From NCBI GenBank assembly GCA_019022495.1, contig JAFEKR010000042.1, positions 310,001 through 374,000 of the forward strand: a stretch of 64,000 nt of DNA, in the 5' to 3' direction. The first letter of the stretch is position 1. Every line of letters starts with the position of its first letter. Below, in pieces: positions 35,513 through 47,542 of the stretch. The translations under genes were made by a program, and so were the position numbers. The notes under the pieces were generated by a model, which was given only the letters and a program-made list of their open reading frames with translations, had not been told where the DNA came from and made no database searches. The DNA is from Epichloe hybrida. Its lineage: Eukaryota > Ascomycota > Sordariomycetes > Hypocreales > Clavicipitaceae.

Positions 35513-35744
35513 GCCTTGGTAAAGCTGATGGAGCTTGGCACGAGGGAAAATTGAATTTGCCATCATCATGACGCACTCACGGTCTCCATTGTAGTCGGCC
35601 AGGTAAAATCGTCTAGTAAATTGCACTCATATATGAAAAACATATACTCTCGAGTAAGCCAATAAACCCGGTGCCTGGGAGAAATACAAAAATGAGAGAA
35701 GAGTTAGTTCTGCTCAAAACACATCCCACGAAATTTTTATCCAG

Positions 35745-37980
35745 CTATTGCTCTGCATTCCCAGACCTCGAAGAAGATTTCTTATCCTTCGATTTCTCGC
35801 CCGAAGCCGCCGTCTTCGATTTGGCAGCCTTGCTGATTTCCACTACCAGTGTTTTCAGCTCATCAATCTCCGAGCGCAGTTTTCGAATTTCCAAGACAGC
35901 CGGGTCATCTTCCATGTTTGGTTTGACAGCATCACACGTTTTGAACCAACCTTCGACTTCCAAGTCGAGTTCATGTGCCATTTGCTCCCATTCCTCAACC
36001 ACATCATCGTCTTCATCTCCCCTCGACCTGTTATGTCGAATTCGATGTGCCGCACGTGTCTCAAAATATGCCGAAACAAACAGAAGGGGCGAATATAAGA
36101 AAGCCATCACGTAGTCATTGATAACTTCATAAATGTGCTTCGGCAACCACCATTCGAACAGAGCAGATATGACAATTTCCACGAGATTGAATGGTGGAAT
36201 ATAAACGTTCTCATCTGGAGCTCTAACGAATTGCATCGTCTTCTGGGAGAACAAAGCAAGATATTCGTCATCAGCGTTCTCGTAAATATCTTCGTAGGCA
36301 GAGTTGTAGAGCGCAATGAGGATGTTAAGCAGAATGATCTAGTAAAACAAAATTAGCCACGCGTTTCTGCGAACATTAGGAAACGTGGAGTAAATAGCAG
36401 TACCATGACGACAAAAGTGAAGCAGTAATATAGTATAATACCCCAAGGTGGCCCAAAGGCTTCGAAACCCTCAAATTCAGGACTCTGCATGATAGCTTTC
36501 GTCATTGATTCGACAATGAACAGGACATCATTTGCAACATTGTCTTCCGCCAGATCCAATCCGATAAAGGCTTGAAGGAAACCAATAATCACGACGATGA
36601 GGAGAGCAAAGAAGATAACCGACTCTTTCATCATCACCTTCAGCACGACAAGCATGGCCCCGAAAAATCTGAAACTGTCGAGATACAACATGAGCCTACA
36701 CCAAAACATCGGTGCGACAAATGCCAGCATGTTGTAACTCAATTTGCTGTAGTGTTCGCGGGTTTCAGACCCCTCAGACGCCGTTAAGCCTTTAATGCGG
36801 AATGCAAGGGAAACGGTGAGAAAAGAATACAAGACAGCATTAAAAGCATTCCAAAAGCCAAGAATACGATAGCCAGCCTTGTACACCTTCATAGTTTCGT
36901 CACAGATATATCCAAGGGTGAACAGATATAGTGTCACTTCGGCTCCATCTAGCTCTCCTGAAGGGTTGACAGAATTGATCGCGGCGGTATATAGGACGAG
37001 GTACACAAGGGATAGTAGCATTTGCGCAGCGTTCTGGTTTCGTGGAGCTCGCATACGATCCGGGTCCATATGAGCGAAGAATTTGGGGTTGTCCTTGTCC
37101 TTGTAGTCGACAAAAACAGACGGGTCGTTTTCGTCTTGAACAAGCCATCCGCGCCACAGGTAATTGATGCATTTCTGATAACCAGACGAGCCTATCACTC
37201 GAACAGCATGGAGGTCGACAGCCTTCTCGATAACGTTCACGGGCGGAGTAGGAGCGCCGTTGGCAATATAAGAGTAGCGACGTAGTAAAACCTCATACAG
37301 AAGGTGATCAGTGTCCTCTTCCGTCTCAATACTAAAGTGGTCATTGTTAGGCTAGAACCATTGGCTGCATTTAGACGTGTGCTTACAGTGCTTTGGCAAT
37401 GACCCCACAGGCTTCAGCTCGCAGCTTGTGTAGGTCAGAATCCCAAAGCTCGGCGATAGCTTCATGTTTAAACCATCTCTGATTGACCAAGAGGCAATAT
37501 ACCTAGAAAAGAAAATATGGTTTAGAGATTATACCGGGTTCATGAAATGACGGAAAGGCCATCTTACTACGCATCCTCGGATTTCGTTTCCTCCAGCCTC
37601 TTTTGCCGCTTGAATGACCTTCTGGGTAATAATGCGACTGTGTGGAGTGGTCACGCGGCTCACCTCCATCTCGCAAGGCACGCATTCTTGTACAAGATGG
37701 CGCAGACGGAGGCAGACTTTTGTAACTTCGGGCGGTGGAATAGCTGATCGGATCTGATCATGGTTGAATCGAGGGAGTACTGATATTGTTTGTTGGGTCA
37801 GTCAGGGAGAAGACGTCTAGAGTTTCATTCGACATGCTGGCCAAGTTGCGCTGGGAACTTACAGGCCCTTTCTTCTTCTTGAAGCCAATCGTGAGCGCTT
37901 CCACTACCGCCGGGGGCACGTTGCCCATTGTGGCCGAGCATACGGTCGACAGACGACCACCTTGATCTATTGCTAGGCAT
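35745..37980 (-). CDS. YVC1: Vacuolar TRP-type calcium channel (TRPY1/Yvc1)
   Basis: Releases vacuolar calcium in response to calcium, membrane stretch and osmotic shock in yeast. Five exons, 37980-37863, 37779-37568, 37502-37387, 37331-36404 and 36338-35745, are all in phase and give 655 residues (yeast 675). The N-terminal cytosolic part contains LPRFNHDQIRSAIPPPEV and CVVYCLLVNQRWFKHEA. Six hydrophobic segments lie between about 230 and 470. The pore region includes ESMTKAIMQSPEFEGFEAFG, followed by the last segment, which runs across the exon 4/5 junction into ILLNILIALYNSAYEDI. The cytosolic tail has an acidic run DEDDDVVEEWE, comparable in place to the DDDD calcium-activation motif of yeast Yvc1, then a coiled-coil and a Lys/Ser-rich end. 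The start at 37980 was chosen because its exon splices into the conserved frame. Confidence 0.93.
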
Positions 37981-38410
37981 GATATTGGGTTGAAGCTGGC
38001 GGAGGCCTCTCTCCACGGGATGAACGGTGCCGAGCAGCTGGTGTGGGCAAGACAACTGACAGAATAGTGATTGAGAGCGAAACCCGTGTGGCGTAGAATG
38101 TTTCTTTGCTGTTTGTGCAGCCCAAGAACAGAGCCGTTTGTTGCGATAAAACGCTCTCTCCCACTCCGCAAACAGCACAAGAGCAATGACGCTCCTTGTG
38201 ACAAGCTAAACGAATTGCAAGCTGTACTCCACAAAAAGGCACAGGAACAGGAAACCTGAAACAGCGCCGAGCGGCTTCTCGTTGGCGCCAATCAAGACGG
38301 TGCAATAGTCAAACTCGTACTCCGTACATGTAGGGGCGTCGAGATCCAAACCTTGGAAGCTAGCTTGTCGAGATGCAGCGCGCCAACGCGGGGTGGTGGA
38401 TTGTGCATTG
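37981..38410. promoter_or_regulatory. YVC1 upstream region
   Basis: Sequence upstream of YVC1 on the minus strand. It carries the TACTCCGTA motif at 38318 fused to a TACATGTA at 38325. No other gene was seen. Confidence 0.4.
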
Positions 38411-38717
38411 CTACATGTACACTCTACCCCCTGAATTATTTTACAAATCTACATGCCCCAGTTATTCGTCCCTCGCTAACAGCTGTGATCAGCTGTACGT
38501 GCAATTTAACCCCTGTATTATTTTAGAGAGTTACAAGGAAAATATGCAGGGTATTGAGCGCCACTTAAAGATACATGATTTCCAATATGAGTTGTGAGGA
38601 AATTGAGGTATCTGTTATCCTAGCCCCTGTCGCCCGCCTGATATCTCATTGGCTCAATCACCCCTGTCATGTAGATTTGTAAAATAATTCAGGGGTTGTA
38701 TTGTACTGTACATGTAG
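38411..38717. mobile_element. MITE-like element with about 45-base inverted repeats
   Basis: The left arm (38411-38455) starts CTACATGTAC and contains CCCCTGAATTATTTTAC. The right arm (38668-38717) is its reverse complement over nearly the full length, with a few extra bases near the tip. The whole is about 307 bases with no coding capacity, typical of a miniature inverted-repeat transposable element. A third partial copy of the arm core (CCCCTGTATTATTTTA) lies inside at about 38510. Flanking bases show no clear target duplication, so the superfamily is unknown. A stable hairpin or cruciform is an alternative reading. Confidence 0.7.
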
Positions 38718-40247
38718 ACTGATGAGAAGCTGGTGGGGGTTGGCAGGGACTCCAGCAGCGCAACCCCGCAACGACGGCGAGACTGAATGAATATTCGTTC
38801 ATCTTTTGTGGATAATGCGAATCGCAGCTCACTGACTGCCTGCCGAGCTCAAAGCCTTCGTTGTATTCAAAAAATCAAGACTGTGGGAACGGTTAAAATG
38901 GCAACATCGTCAGGACTGGCAGAGATGCACAGATGAGCGGAACCCAGGTGGCCCAGGTGGCCCAGGTGGGACGACGGGTCGTTTTCAAATACTCCGTACA
39001 TACGGACTGCCTACATAGACAAATGCCCAACTCCCGAACTCAGCCCGGAAACGTGACCTGCGATCGCTAAACACCTTCCAGTGGCACGTTACTCAGTCAG
39101 ATTTACGCCCATCTCAGTAAGCATGCAGGCTCTACAAGCTGAAAACGCTTAGGGCTGTGCTTATCAATGGACAAGCTGCAGTTGACCAGGTCGATCAAAA
39201 GATATTCTCACAGCCAATGAGGTATTGAAGAAGGCAAACAAAACATGCGTCCCCGTCGAGCGGCATCCAACCAATGGCGGGAAACGCCAACACATAGCTT
39301 CACGATGTCAAGCAAGGTCTGGGAGGGCGACCTGTTGCGCGACCCCACTTATCACTTTACCAGGCAGCTGCGGTATCTTCGCTCAGGTAGACAGGGATGG
39401 CACTCGTCTCGCCCGAGGTGACCGGTGTTGCCTGACTTTGTCTTGGTGCACATCATGTTCACTCTCCCGTGCTCAACTCCTTCCGCAGCGTTTGTCGCTT
39501 CTCCTCGCTTACATTTAGAAGTATCGTTTGCCATTTTCTACCATACCGCCACATGTCTGCTAACATGCGTCCCGAGGCAAAGAGGGAAGAGCCAGTCACC
39601 TTGATCTGACCAAAAGACATCGAACCCTCCATTCTTTCGCGAGCAGTCAATCAGCTACCTACAAGGAGAAGTGATCACTCTCTGATCACATCTTGCTTCC
39701 TGATTCCGTTTGCTTTCTTGCCTGCGTCCCACAGCATCTGCCTAGCCGTTTGCCTTCCCACAAGAACCCTTTGATTCTCAGGCAGCTCCCGGCCCTGAAC
39801 GGCAGTGTTTTTTGGGGGGCTATTGTTTTTTCTCGGCGACATTTACTAATAACACCTCATCTGCTTATTCCTACCTCAAACATCGTTGAACTGTGCCCAC
39901 GCTTCGATCTACGAGCATCTCAATTTGGAATCCCGTCCTAGTCGCAGATCACAACGCCGTCAACGAGACGAGGCCTTGGTTCGCAATTGAATCATATTTC
40001 AGCAGACAGTACCTCTCGTGTCATCAATCGGTCATCGTTCCATCTGCTGTTCTATTGTCTCCTGTCACGCCGCTACTTTATAGTAAGAAATGTTTTCTAA
40101 GAAAGGCGTTCCCAGATCCACTCCGGTGAATTTTTGGCGTCTGACCAAGCTCCCCTCTGCAGATATCTATTCCGCTAGTCACCTCACTTCCAGGACTTCG
40201 AGTTTGGGTGGCACTCTCCACGACTGTTCGGGCTTCCAGGAGCAGTC
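38718..40247. other. Intergenic region upstream of the AAA ATPase
   Basis: About 1.5 kb. It contains a 9-base CCCAGGTGG triplication (38943-38969) and a TACTCCGTA motif at 38990. From about 39690 the plus strand is pyrimidine-rich, as in fungal leaders. Open frames over 39225-40323 lack motifs and are probably leader or chance. Confidence 0.45.
38943..38969 (+). repeat. CCCAGGTGG triplication
   Basis: Three perfect tandem copies of a 9-base unit. Intergenic. Confidence 0.85.
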
Positions 40248-43200
40248 ATGGAGTCATCACGAGTTGGTGAGACTGCGGCCGAAAGGCAAATACACTCCAG
40301 TCAACAAGTCACGGAGGCTGTGACTGAAAACGACGATGGATCAAACAAGAATTCGAATCGCCACACAAAATCATCTGAGCCCTCCTCCAAGACAAAACCC
40401 GACACACCTAACCGAAGCACGGACAAGGCAAAGAAAACGCAGAACAGTCGCAAAGTTGGAGACTCTGTGAGAAAAGGGAGATTTGAGAAAAAGAGCAGAA
40501 ACCATTGTCGGAGAAGGATGAAGGGCCCCCCATCCTCGGGCTCGGAGCTATATTCGCCAAGTGATAGTGATAGTAGCTCTTCCACTGACACAGACGACGG
40601 CGACACATTGTACTCGTCAGATGAAGACGAGATCCACCGCAAACGCAGGTCGAGGATGTCTAGAGTGTATTCTCGCTCTGTCTCTCGCCATCGTGCTCAT
40701 GACGGTCGTAATGCACGCAGAGGACCAAGCAAGGCTGTGCGTGGGTCAGGCAGTACGGTGATGCCTCGAAAAGAGGCAAGGTCTCGAAAGGCTCATGGTC
40801 TCGACAATTGGACTGCCCAACAGGACATAGGAGAGGCTCTTGGACAGTTGGAATTGCGATGCAGCCATTTACAGCACCAAATAGACACTATGGGCGGTTT
40901 TCAAGCCTCCCAGACGAACAGGCAATTCCAACCTCAGCAACAGCCAGTCACTAACGCGTTCGGCAACCCATATTCTACGACGGACTTAGCACAGAACGAG
41001 TTTTCCAGCATTACTCAAGCAAATCACAAGAATCAGAAGCCATTTGTGCCAAGGTACAGTCGCCTAGTCGTTTTGCCTACTAGAGAATCCTCAACTTATC
41101 CTATTAGGTCTGGGCCACTTGCTGGCCCTCAAGGGATTCCCTCGGGCAACGGAACGTCAGATTCCCGCCACGATGCAGAGAGAGAGCGAAAGCTAGATTA
41201 CAAACGCGTTGATGCAGTTTGGGACAGCAAAATCTTTGCTTTCAAGCTTCAAGATACGGCGGACATGGCTGCGAACTCTAAATATAGCGGATATTTATTC
41301 CACGTGAGGAGGACTTTCAGTAGTGAGGGGAAATACCGAGCCACGACTGTCGACATCAAGAGCAAGCTTCTGCGTGAATGCCTGCAAGATGTCATAGGCA
41401 ATGTTCGTGGAGTAAACCTGGTGGATGAAACGCCGAAAATAGACCCGAATCTACTTTTTCTGTAAGAAATATCCTCAGTTTGTCTCGTTCTTATTTTCTC
41501 TCTCTTTCCCAGGTGTTATTTTGATCGTTGTAACCCCCTTGCCCCCCTCTTCCAAAAACCCCCCTCTTCCAAAAAAAAAGAGGTCCCGATCTTATGCCTG
41601 AATCCATCTAACGTAGGTCTTAGATACTTGGACGACTTCCGTTTACATTTAAAAAAGCTGAAAGAGGTTGAACCGGCTGGTAAGCACAAACGAGAACAGC
41701 GTAAATTTCAGCGTCGGCTTGACAACAAGCGTAAGGAGCTTAAAGTTTTGATCAAATATCTGGACAAAGACTACGCAAAAGTGAAGAAAAGCTTGTACTC
41801 AATGCTGGACAGCGGAATCATCAACTTCGAGTATTTTTGGGCATTATGGAAGCCAAACACACTTGTGTATTCTGCAACCTACGGGCACATGGAAGATCCT
41901 CGTGTTTTCAAAGTTGACATGGCTGTTCGTCGCAGTTCGATGCTTCGAGGTGACTTTTATGTTGTCGACGGCAAATATCTCGAATTTGATGGGAAGCGTT
42001 TTGGCCATGGAAGTGTGGTTGAAGAATTTGAAGAATTTCATGGGACTCGAAAAATAACCAGCTTGCCATTTTTTCCACTCTCATATCACAAGGATGAGCT
42101 GAACATGCGCCAAACGTTGATCGAACGAGGCAAGAAATTTGTGTCTCTCAGTGGAGCACATTTTAAGGCATACTCAGGTCTTGCATACATGAAAGGAAAG
42201 AAGGGGGCGATTACGAAGTTCCACATTCAACCAAGCCGTATTATGGTGGACCCTGCTATCTTCAGGCGCATCAATCCCAATTACTTCGTGTCTGCAGTAC
42301 GACCTAAGGGTTCCGATGCACTGTCAGATTCAGGTTTGTCGGATGAGGCGGATGATATGAATGACTGCTTTTCGTCCGAAGACGACGTCCACGGGGACGA
42401 GGGTCCGACGGTGACTAGCAATATGACCAAGGGCTTCGACTGTAGCATCCTGGTCACGAAAGCGCTGCAAGCTGACTTGGAGGCGAGGACCACGTCTTCG
42501 CCGTTGCAATCATTGCCAACAACGGCCAGTGCAATCATTCAAGGGGCGAATAGCACCGACTCCTCAACGGAAGAGAAAGTCGCCGAGACACCAAAGGGAG
42601 ACTCTGTGACGAATCAATCACTTGTGTTTACAGATGATGACTATCTGCTCGCATCGCCAGTTGTCTTGGGCTTTTCTTTCTCCGAGAAGGAATGGCTGGA
42701 GTTCTCCGTTTCTAGGATCAGCGAGATTAAGTGGAACGAAGATGCTTGGGGCTCTCTGGTTCTTCCTCCAGAAACGAAAGATCTAATCCAAGCGCTCGTC
42801 AAGTCACGCAAGAACAATCTGGCCCAGACAATCGATGATGTCATACAAGGGAAAGGGAAAGGCCTCGTCAGTATGTTACATGCTTGGTTGATGTGGGCTG
42901 ATTGCTATTAGATGAGTGCTAACGAGCAATCTGCAGCTGTTCTTCACGGACCCCCGGGAACAGGCAAAACCCTAACTGCAGAAGGCATCAGTGAATTGCT
43001 CCAATGCCCACTATACATGGTGTCTGCTGGTGAACTTGGCACCAATTCTCGTTTTCTGGAGATGGAATTGCAAAAAATACTGGATATTTGTCATTCCTGG
43101 GGGGCGATACTGCTGCTCGACGAAGCTGATGTGTTCCTCGAAAAGCGAAATATGCAGGACATACATCGCAACGCACTTGTCAGCATCTTCTTACGCCAAT

Positions 43201-43683
43201 TGGAATACTTCCAAGGAATCTTGTTCCTCACTACAAACCGTGTGGAGGTGAGTCAGAGAATCCTTTGATGAAGTAGAAGGAGACGAAGAAGAAAACAAAG
43301 ATCGTATGAAGGACATTATCTGACACAAGGCGCAGACATTTGATGAGGCATTCCAATCCCGAATTCACATCGCTCTCAGATATGATGGACTAGATTCCAA
43401 GGCTAAGAAGGCCATCTTAAAGATGTTTATTGGCAGAGTCGAGGCGCATGGACAACTGGCCGTGGAGCCTTTTACTGACGAGGATCTTGATCAACTTGCC
43501 AAACACGAACTCAATGGGCGAGAGATCAAGAACATGATTGGTTCTGCTCAAGATTTGGCCCTGAACAAGGCCGAGGCGCTGTCAATGCGGCATATGCAGC
43601 AAGTGTTGGACATTCACGCCAAGTTTGGACGAGACTTGCGAGGTGGCACTGGCTACGAAGATGCCATGAGAAGCTACTGCTGA
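40248..43683 (+). CDS. Large AAA ATPase of the fungal DUF7025 type
   Basis: Four exons, 40248-41461, 41624-42870, 42937-43247 and 43336-43683, join in phase to 1039 residues. Residues 1-200 are disordered and rich in Ser, Lys, Arg and Asp, with a SDSDSSSSTDTDDGD run. The middle (about 400-600) matches the DUF7025-like region that precedes the ATPase in this family (DSGIINFEYFWALWKPNTLV, YVVDGKYLEFDGKRFG). An acidic, Ser-rich linker follows. The AAA module has Walker A GPPGTGKT (825-832), Walker B LLLDEAD (879-885), an arginine-finger region FQSRIHIALRY, and the LNGREIKNMI lid helix. Most of Walker A lies just after the intron 2 junction. The role is unknown; BCS1-like or peroxisomal functions are not supported. 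The ATPase call is firm, the function open. Confidence 0.88.
41542..41575 (+). repeat. 17-base tandem duplication in AAA gene intron 1
   Basis: Two copies of CCCCCCTCTTCCAAAAA followed by more A, inside the first intron (41462-41623) near its middle. It lengthens the intron to 162 bases, the longest in this gene. Confidence 0.85.
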
Positions 43684-46645
43684 GTCGTCAACTATCCTGC
43701 TGCATCGTGGACGCGAAGTCTACGGACCTCATAGTGTGTATCATGGGTCTGCGCAGACGATAGTAAATGTGCTGTCGGGAAAGATCGAGAATGGATATGA
43801 TATAAATCCTGACAGCGCTGACAGCAATTGGTAAGTATTATTACAAAGCGCGAGCGGCCACTGCATGGATATGGAATGTATCTTTGAGAACACAATGGCG
43901 ATGAAACACAGTGCAGGAGCATAGTCGTAGCGTTTCTACACAACAGATTGTTAGATGAATTCCTTTTAGTATCTGGCCTTCTTGATAAGGGACATATGCG
44001 ATTCGTTTCATCGTGAGTCGTCTTGGTCCATGTCGGATACCTGTTGACCTTTTTGACATGAAAGACACTTGTTCGTTGAAAGGGAGCCCGCTATATTGGA
44101 AGTCGCGAAAAATGTAAAACATTCAAGCCTGGTGTCTCTGCTAAAGTTAGGTGCCTTGATCGTGCGATCCTTGGCGCCCTGCCTGGCATACTGGGCCCAG
44201 TACATCCCTGAGGCCTTGCGGGTCGTTTCCTCGGGGAAAAAGTTTGGTCAAGTCGCTGCCAAAGAACCAGCAGTAGTGTGGGTACACGGCAAGCAAGGGG
44301 CGTCGAGTACCTGAGAAAATAGGGAGACGCAAGAGGCTTTTCCTGGACTTCTTGATGCCTTGCGCCTGTCGGTCGGCATGCCCGTCATGTAGGTCTACAT
44401 GTACATATGTACGGTCGTGACACCCGAAGATGGACACCAAGACGGGAGAACTTGGCGTCGGTCAAGCTGACGACGCAGTGAGGCAGGCATGCGGGATACC
44501 TGAGAATTGATCTTATCCACCTCTGAGAGCCCTAAAGAAGGGGGGTATTCGCCGCCCGTGGGCCGCTGGTTGTCAAAGCCACGTAATCACTCGGACTACA
44601 TGTGCGTTGCTGTAGGGGAGCATCCCAGGGCGCGCAAAGAACGTGCCGTGGCCAGTGGCTGAGCGGAGACATTGGCACAATCAAACAAACAATGTCGTTT
44701 CCTCGCCCGTGTCTCAGGAAGCCCTTTTGGGCACTAGGGGCACTACATATGTAGGTACATGTAGGCTCGAGTCCTCCATACATGTAGGGCGTGAGTGATT
44801 CCACCAGCGCGTGGCGAGGCGAGATGAAGATTTGGTGGCGCGCTCGAACGGCCAGGACTCACCGTTGAGCATCCACGATGCGATGCGAGCGATGATCGAG
44901 GTTCCGGCGTAGATCGTTTGTTTCCCTGCCACCGACAGGCTGGACGTGGCCAGGAATTCTTGGATACTACCCGTCAGCTCGGTTCTACACAATGTTGGTG
45001 AATGCCTGACTGCGTGGCAGGGCGTTGTTTTTCATTCCAGTGAAGGGCAGCGTCGCCCGACCCCCTAACTTCACGCCCCCCGTGCCCCGTGCCCTCCTCC
45101 TTGCCCGTTGCATCTCCGAATCTAGTACGGACGTACTGTACATACATACATGTGCTCCCGACGTGGCAGGCCGGACACTGCTTGCCTTGCACGACAACGG
45201 TGGTAAAAACACCACATTTTCGGCCGATTGGTTGCCCAAGGATGTTGTCAATTTACCATTCTTTCATCAAATAAGCTTGGAAGGGGAACAACTCAGTCCA
45301 ACTGAACCCACTGGTCCACGAGGCTGAGGACAATGGCATGTATCCACACTGTGGATCAGTGCCAGGGGGGGGGGCGAATTGCAGGGATAGTAAAAGGCAC
45401 TGCCAGCTGCCAGACGGCAGGCAGCAGAAATTTCCAACGAGGACACGTCACCGCCACCAGCTGGCATTTTGGCATTGCCGGGGTGCCTGTGCTCACTGCT
45501 GGGTGACTGTTGTGACTGTTCAGTCCTCTTCCTTTCTAGCTTCTGCGCTGATGGCTAATGAACACAGAGGTGCATCGTTATGCGATGTCCTTGTGTTGCG
45601 TTATACCTCCTCGTTGGCAAAATTGGCTGGACGTCAACGCTGAACTGGGCGCGCACTGCACGAGTTGTGAGACGACGTCGATATGATGATGGATGAGCAC
45701 GCCGTGCTTGGAGTTGTCGTTATCGAGCAGGTACGGTACACTGCACGGCGGTCCTGTCCTCTGCATTATCAACATGGCAGCACGAGGATCCATATATAAT
45801 ACTCCGGGGGGGAAAGTACAGACACAGCCAAACGAACAAAGCCCCCATGCTATCACGGGATTCGTCCACAAATTGTCTGACAAAGTACATGTACAGGACA
45901 TGCATGCATGCCCTGGGCGCGCATTCCATTACTGTTGCGTGCACGGCGTGCACGTTGTGGCTCTGCATGTACTGGGCATGTGCACTTGTCACTGTACCTC
46001 AAGTACTCCGTACTCCAGTGCCGTACTCCAGTGCGACAACTCAAGTCGCAACTGCGGTTGCCCTAGCGCAGGTCCAGGGCGGTCCAGGGGTGCGCACACC
46101 ACCCCCTTTCCTCGTCAAGCGCCTCCTTGAGCATGGCGTTCGCTTTGTTGGCTTTGTGATCCGCTTTGGCTTTGTAGCATATGTACATACAACAGAGCAT
46201 ACAGTGATATTAGTCAATTTACTCCCGGTGTAGAACCCCCCTGCCCCCTGCCCACAGCAATAGTGCTCATTCCAATGCTTCCGACGCTCCTTTATTAAGA
46301 CTCAATCCCTTCCCTGCCCTCTTGTTCAAGTCCTTGATCCTCGTCTTTTCAAACCTTTACAGTTTTTTGCCCTTCAAGTCATTCTTTACGGCCAGTGCCT
46401 CCGCCTTCATCGGCTCACGCTCCTTTCAAAAACTTCGACTTCTCGCTCTTCCTGGGTTCAACTATCCAACAGATAAACCCCATCACCCTCCCTCAACATA
46501 CAAGCCGACATCGTTTCATTACACGTCGTCACTCGAGTATTCTGCGAATACCGAAACCCCCCTTGAAGATATAGAGGAACGATTGACTCGGACTCTATCC
46601 AATCCACGAACTCAACCATCTTCCGTACAGACAAGAACCATTACA
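43684..46645. other. Intergenic region rich in short palindromes
   Basis: About 3 kb without a recognised gene. It holds four TACATGTA palindromes (44396, 44756, 44779, 45886), a TACTCCGTA motif at 46004, and G- and C-runs. The last 350 bases before 46646 are pyrimidine-rich, as expected for the leader of a highly expressed secreted protein; an in-frame open extension of 108 codons there is leader, not protein. Confidence 0.5.
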
Positions 46646-47542
46646 ATGAAGGTCTCCGCCACAACTCTCGTGCTGGCTGCTGCCCTTGGCGTCGCCGCCC
46701 GCCCCAGTGGCCACGGCCACAAGGAGATGCATCGTTCCTTGGAAAAGCGCCTGGACTTCGTCATGAACAAGAAGCCCGAGGCTCCTATTGCCATCAAGGC
46801 TCCCGCTCCTTCTGCCCCCGCCCCCGTTGCGGCTCCTGTTCAGCCTCCTCCCCCGCCCCCTCCTCCTGCTTTCACTCCTGCTCAAGCCAAGCCTGCCTCT
46901 TCTCCTCCCAAACCCAGTTCAGGTGGAGCGAAGAAGAAGTTCTGCGGTGGTAACAGCAAGCGTGCCACCATTGCTCAGATTGCTTACAAAGGCAACCTTG
47001 GTGCTCCTGAAAACTACGGTTGCAACATGATGATGGTTGATGACGCCGACGGCTACGACTATACCGCTACAATTGAAAACAAATCTGGCAAAGACCAGAC
47101 TTGCGTCGGCTGGCTTAAGATCGGGCCTGACGGTGGCATCAACGGCTTCCAGAAGGGCAACGAAGTTCTCAAGTTCGATCTCCCCGCCCATAGCAAGAAG
47201 GTCGTGGCTGCCGAGGCCAATACTCAGGGTGCTATCTCTTGCGGCGCTGGTAGTGTTCAGACCAACCCATATGGTCAGTGGGCAAGCACGTGGCTCGAGA
47301 TGGACTTCGCCAATGAATCCAACGGCGGCCACAGCGGTGCCGATATTTCCTGCCTGGTGGCCGCCGACAGCAACCTTCCCATCCAGGCCATGACAGTCTG
47401 CGCAGATGGCGCTCCCACTTGCTCTGTCATTCATAATGGCGGCAGCGGTACCAACGCTTACGTTGCCAAAACGCACGCTCTCGATGGAGTTGGTCTCAAC
47501 CTCACGCCTGGCCCCGTCAACCTGAAGGTCACCGTCGGTTAG
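46646..47542 (+). CDS. Secreted Asp f 4-like protein
   Basis: A single exon of 298 residues. The signal peptide MKVSATTLVLAAALGVAA is followed by a likely Kex2 site (LEKR at about 32-35). A Pro/Ala-rich linker with a run of nine prolines comes next, then a C-terminal domain resembling the Aspergillus fumigatus Asp f 4 family. Shared features are IAYKGNLG near the domain start, the GWLKIGPDGGINGF block, the NTQGA turn, SGADISCLVAA and MTVCADGAPTCSVIHNGG. Cysteines are positioned for disulphides. The biological role of the family is unclear; members are extracellular or cell-wall associated. The frame is open 108 codons upstream, but the start at 46646 is chosen for the signal peptide and the pyrimidine-rich leader. 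Abundant expression is a guess from the leader and C-ending codons. Confidence 0.85.
   Translation: MKVSATTLVLAAALGVAARPSGHGHKEMHRSLEKRLDFVMNKKPEAPIAIKAPAPSAPAPVAAPVQPPPPPPPPAFTPAQAKPASSPPKPSSGGAKKKFCGGNSKRATIAQIAYKGNLGAPENYGCNMMMVDDADGYDYTATIENKSGKDQTCVGWLKIGPDGGINGFQKGNEVLKFDLPAHSKKVVAAEANTQGAISCGAGSVQTNPYGQWASTWLEMDFANESNGGHSGADISCLVAADSNLPIQAMTVCADGAPTCSVIHNGGSGTNAYVAKTHALDGVGLNLTPGPVNLKVTVG

Noticed and set aside
37758..37819. Alternative YVC1 start at an ATG encoding MSNETLDV
   Set aside because: That frame ends at a stop and does not match the conserved frame. The 118-base exon starting at 37980 splices in phase to the family sequence, and this region is its intron.
46322..46645. In-frame N-terminal extension of the Asp f 4-like protein
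   Set aside because: It is pyrimidine-rich leader sequence. Starting at 46646 gives a clean signal peptide.
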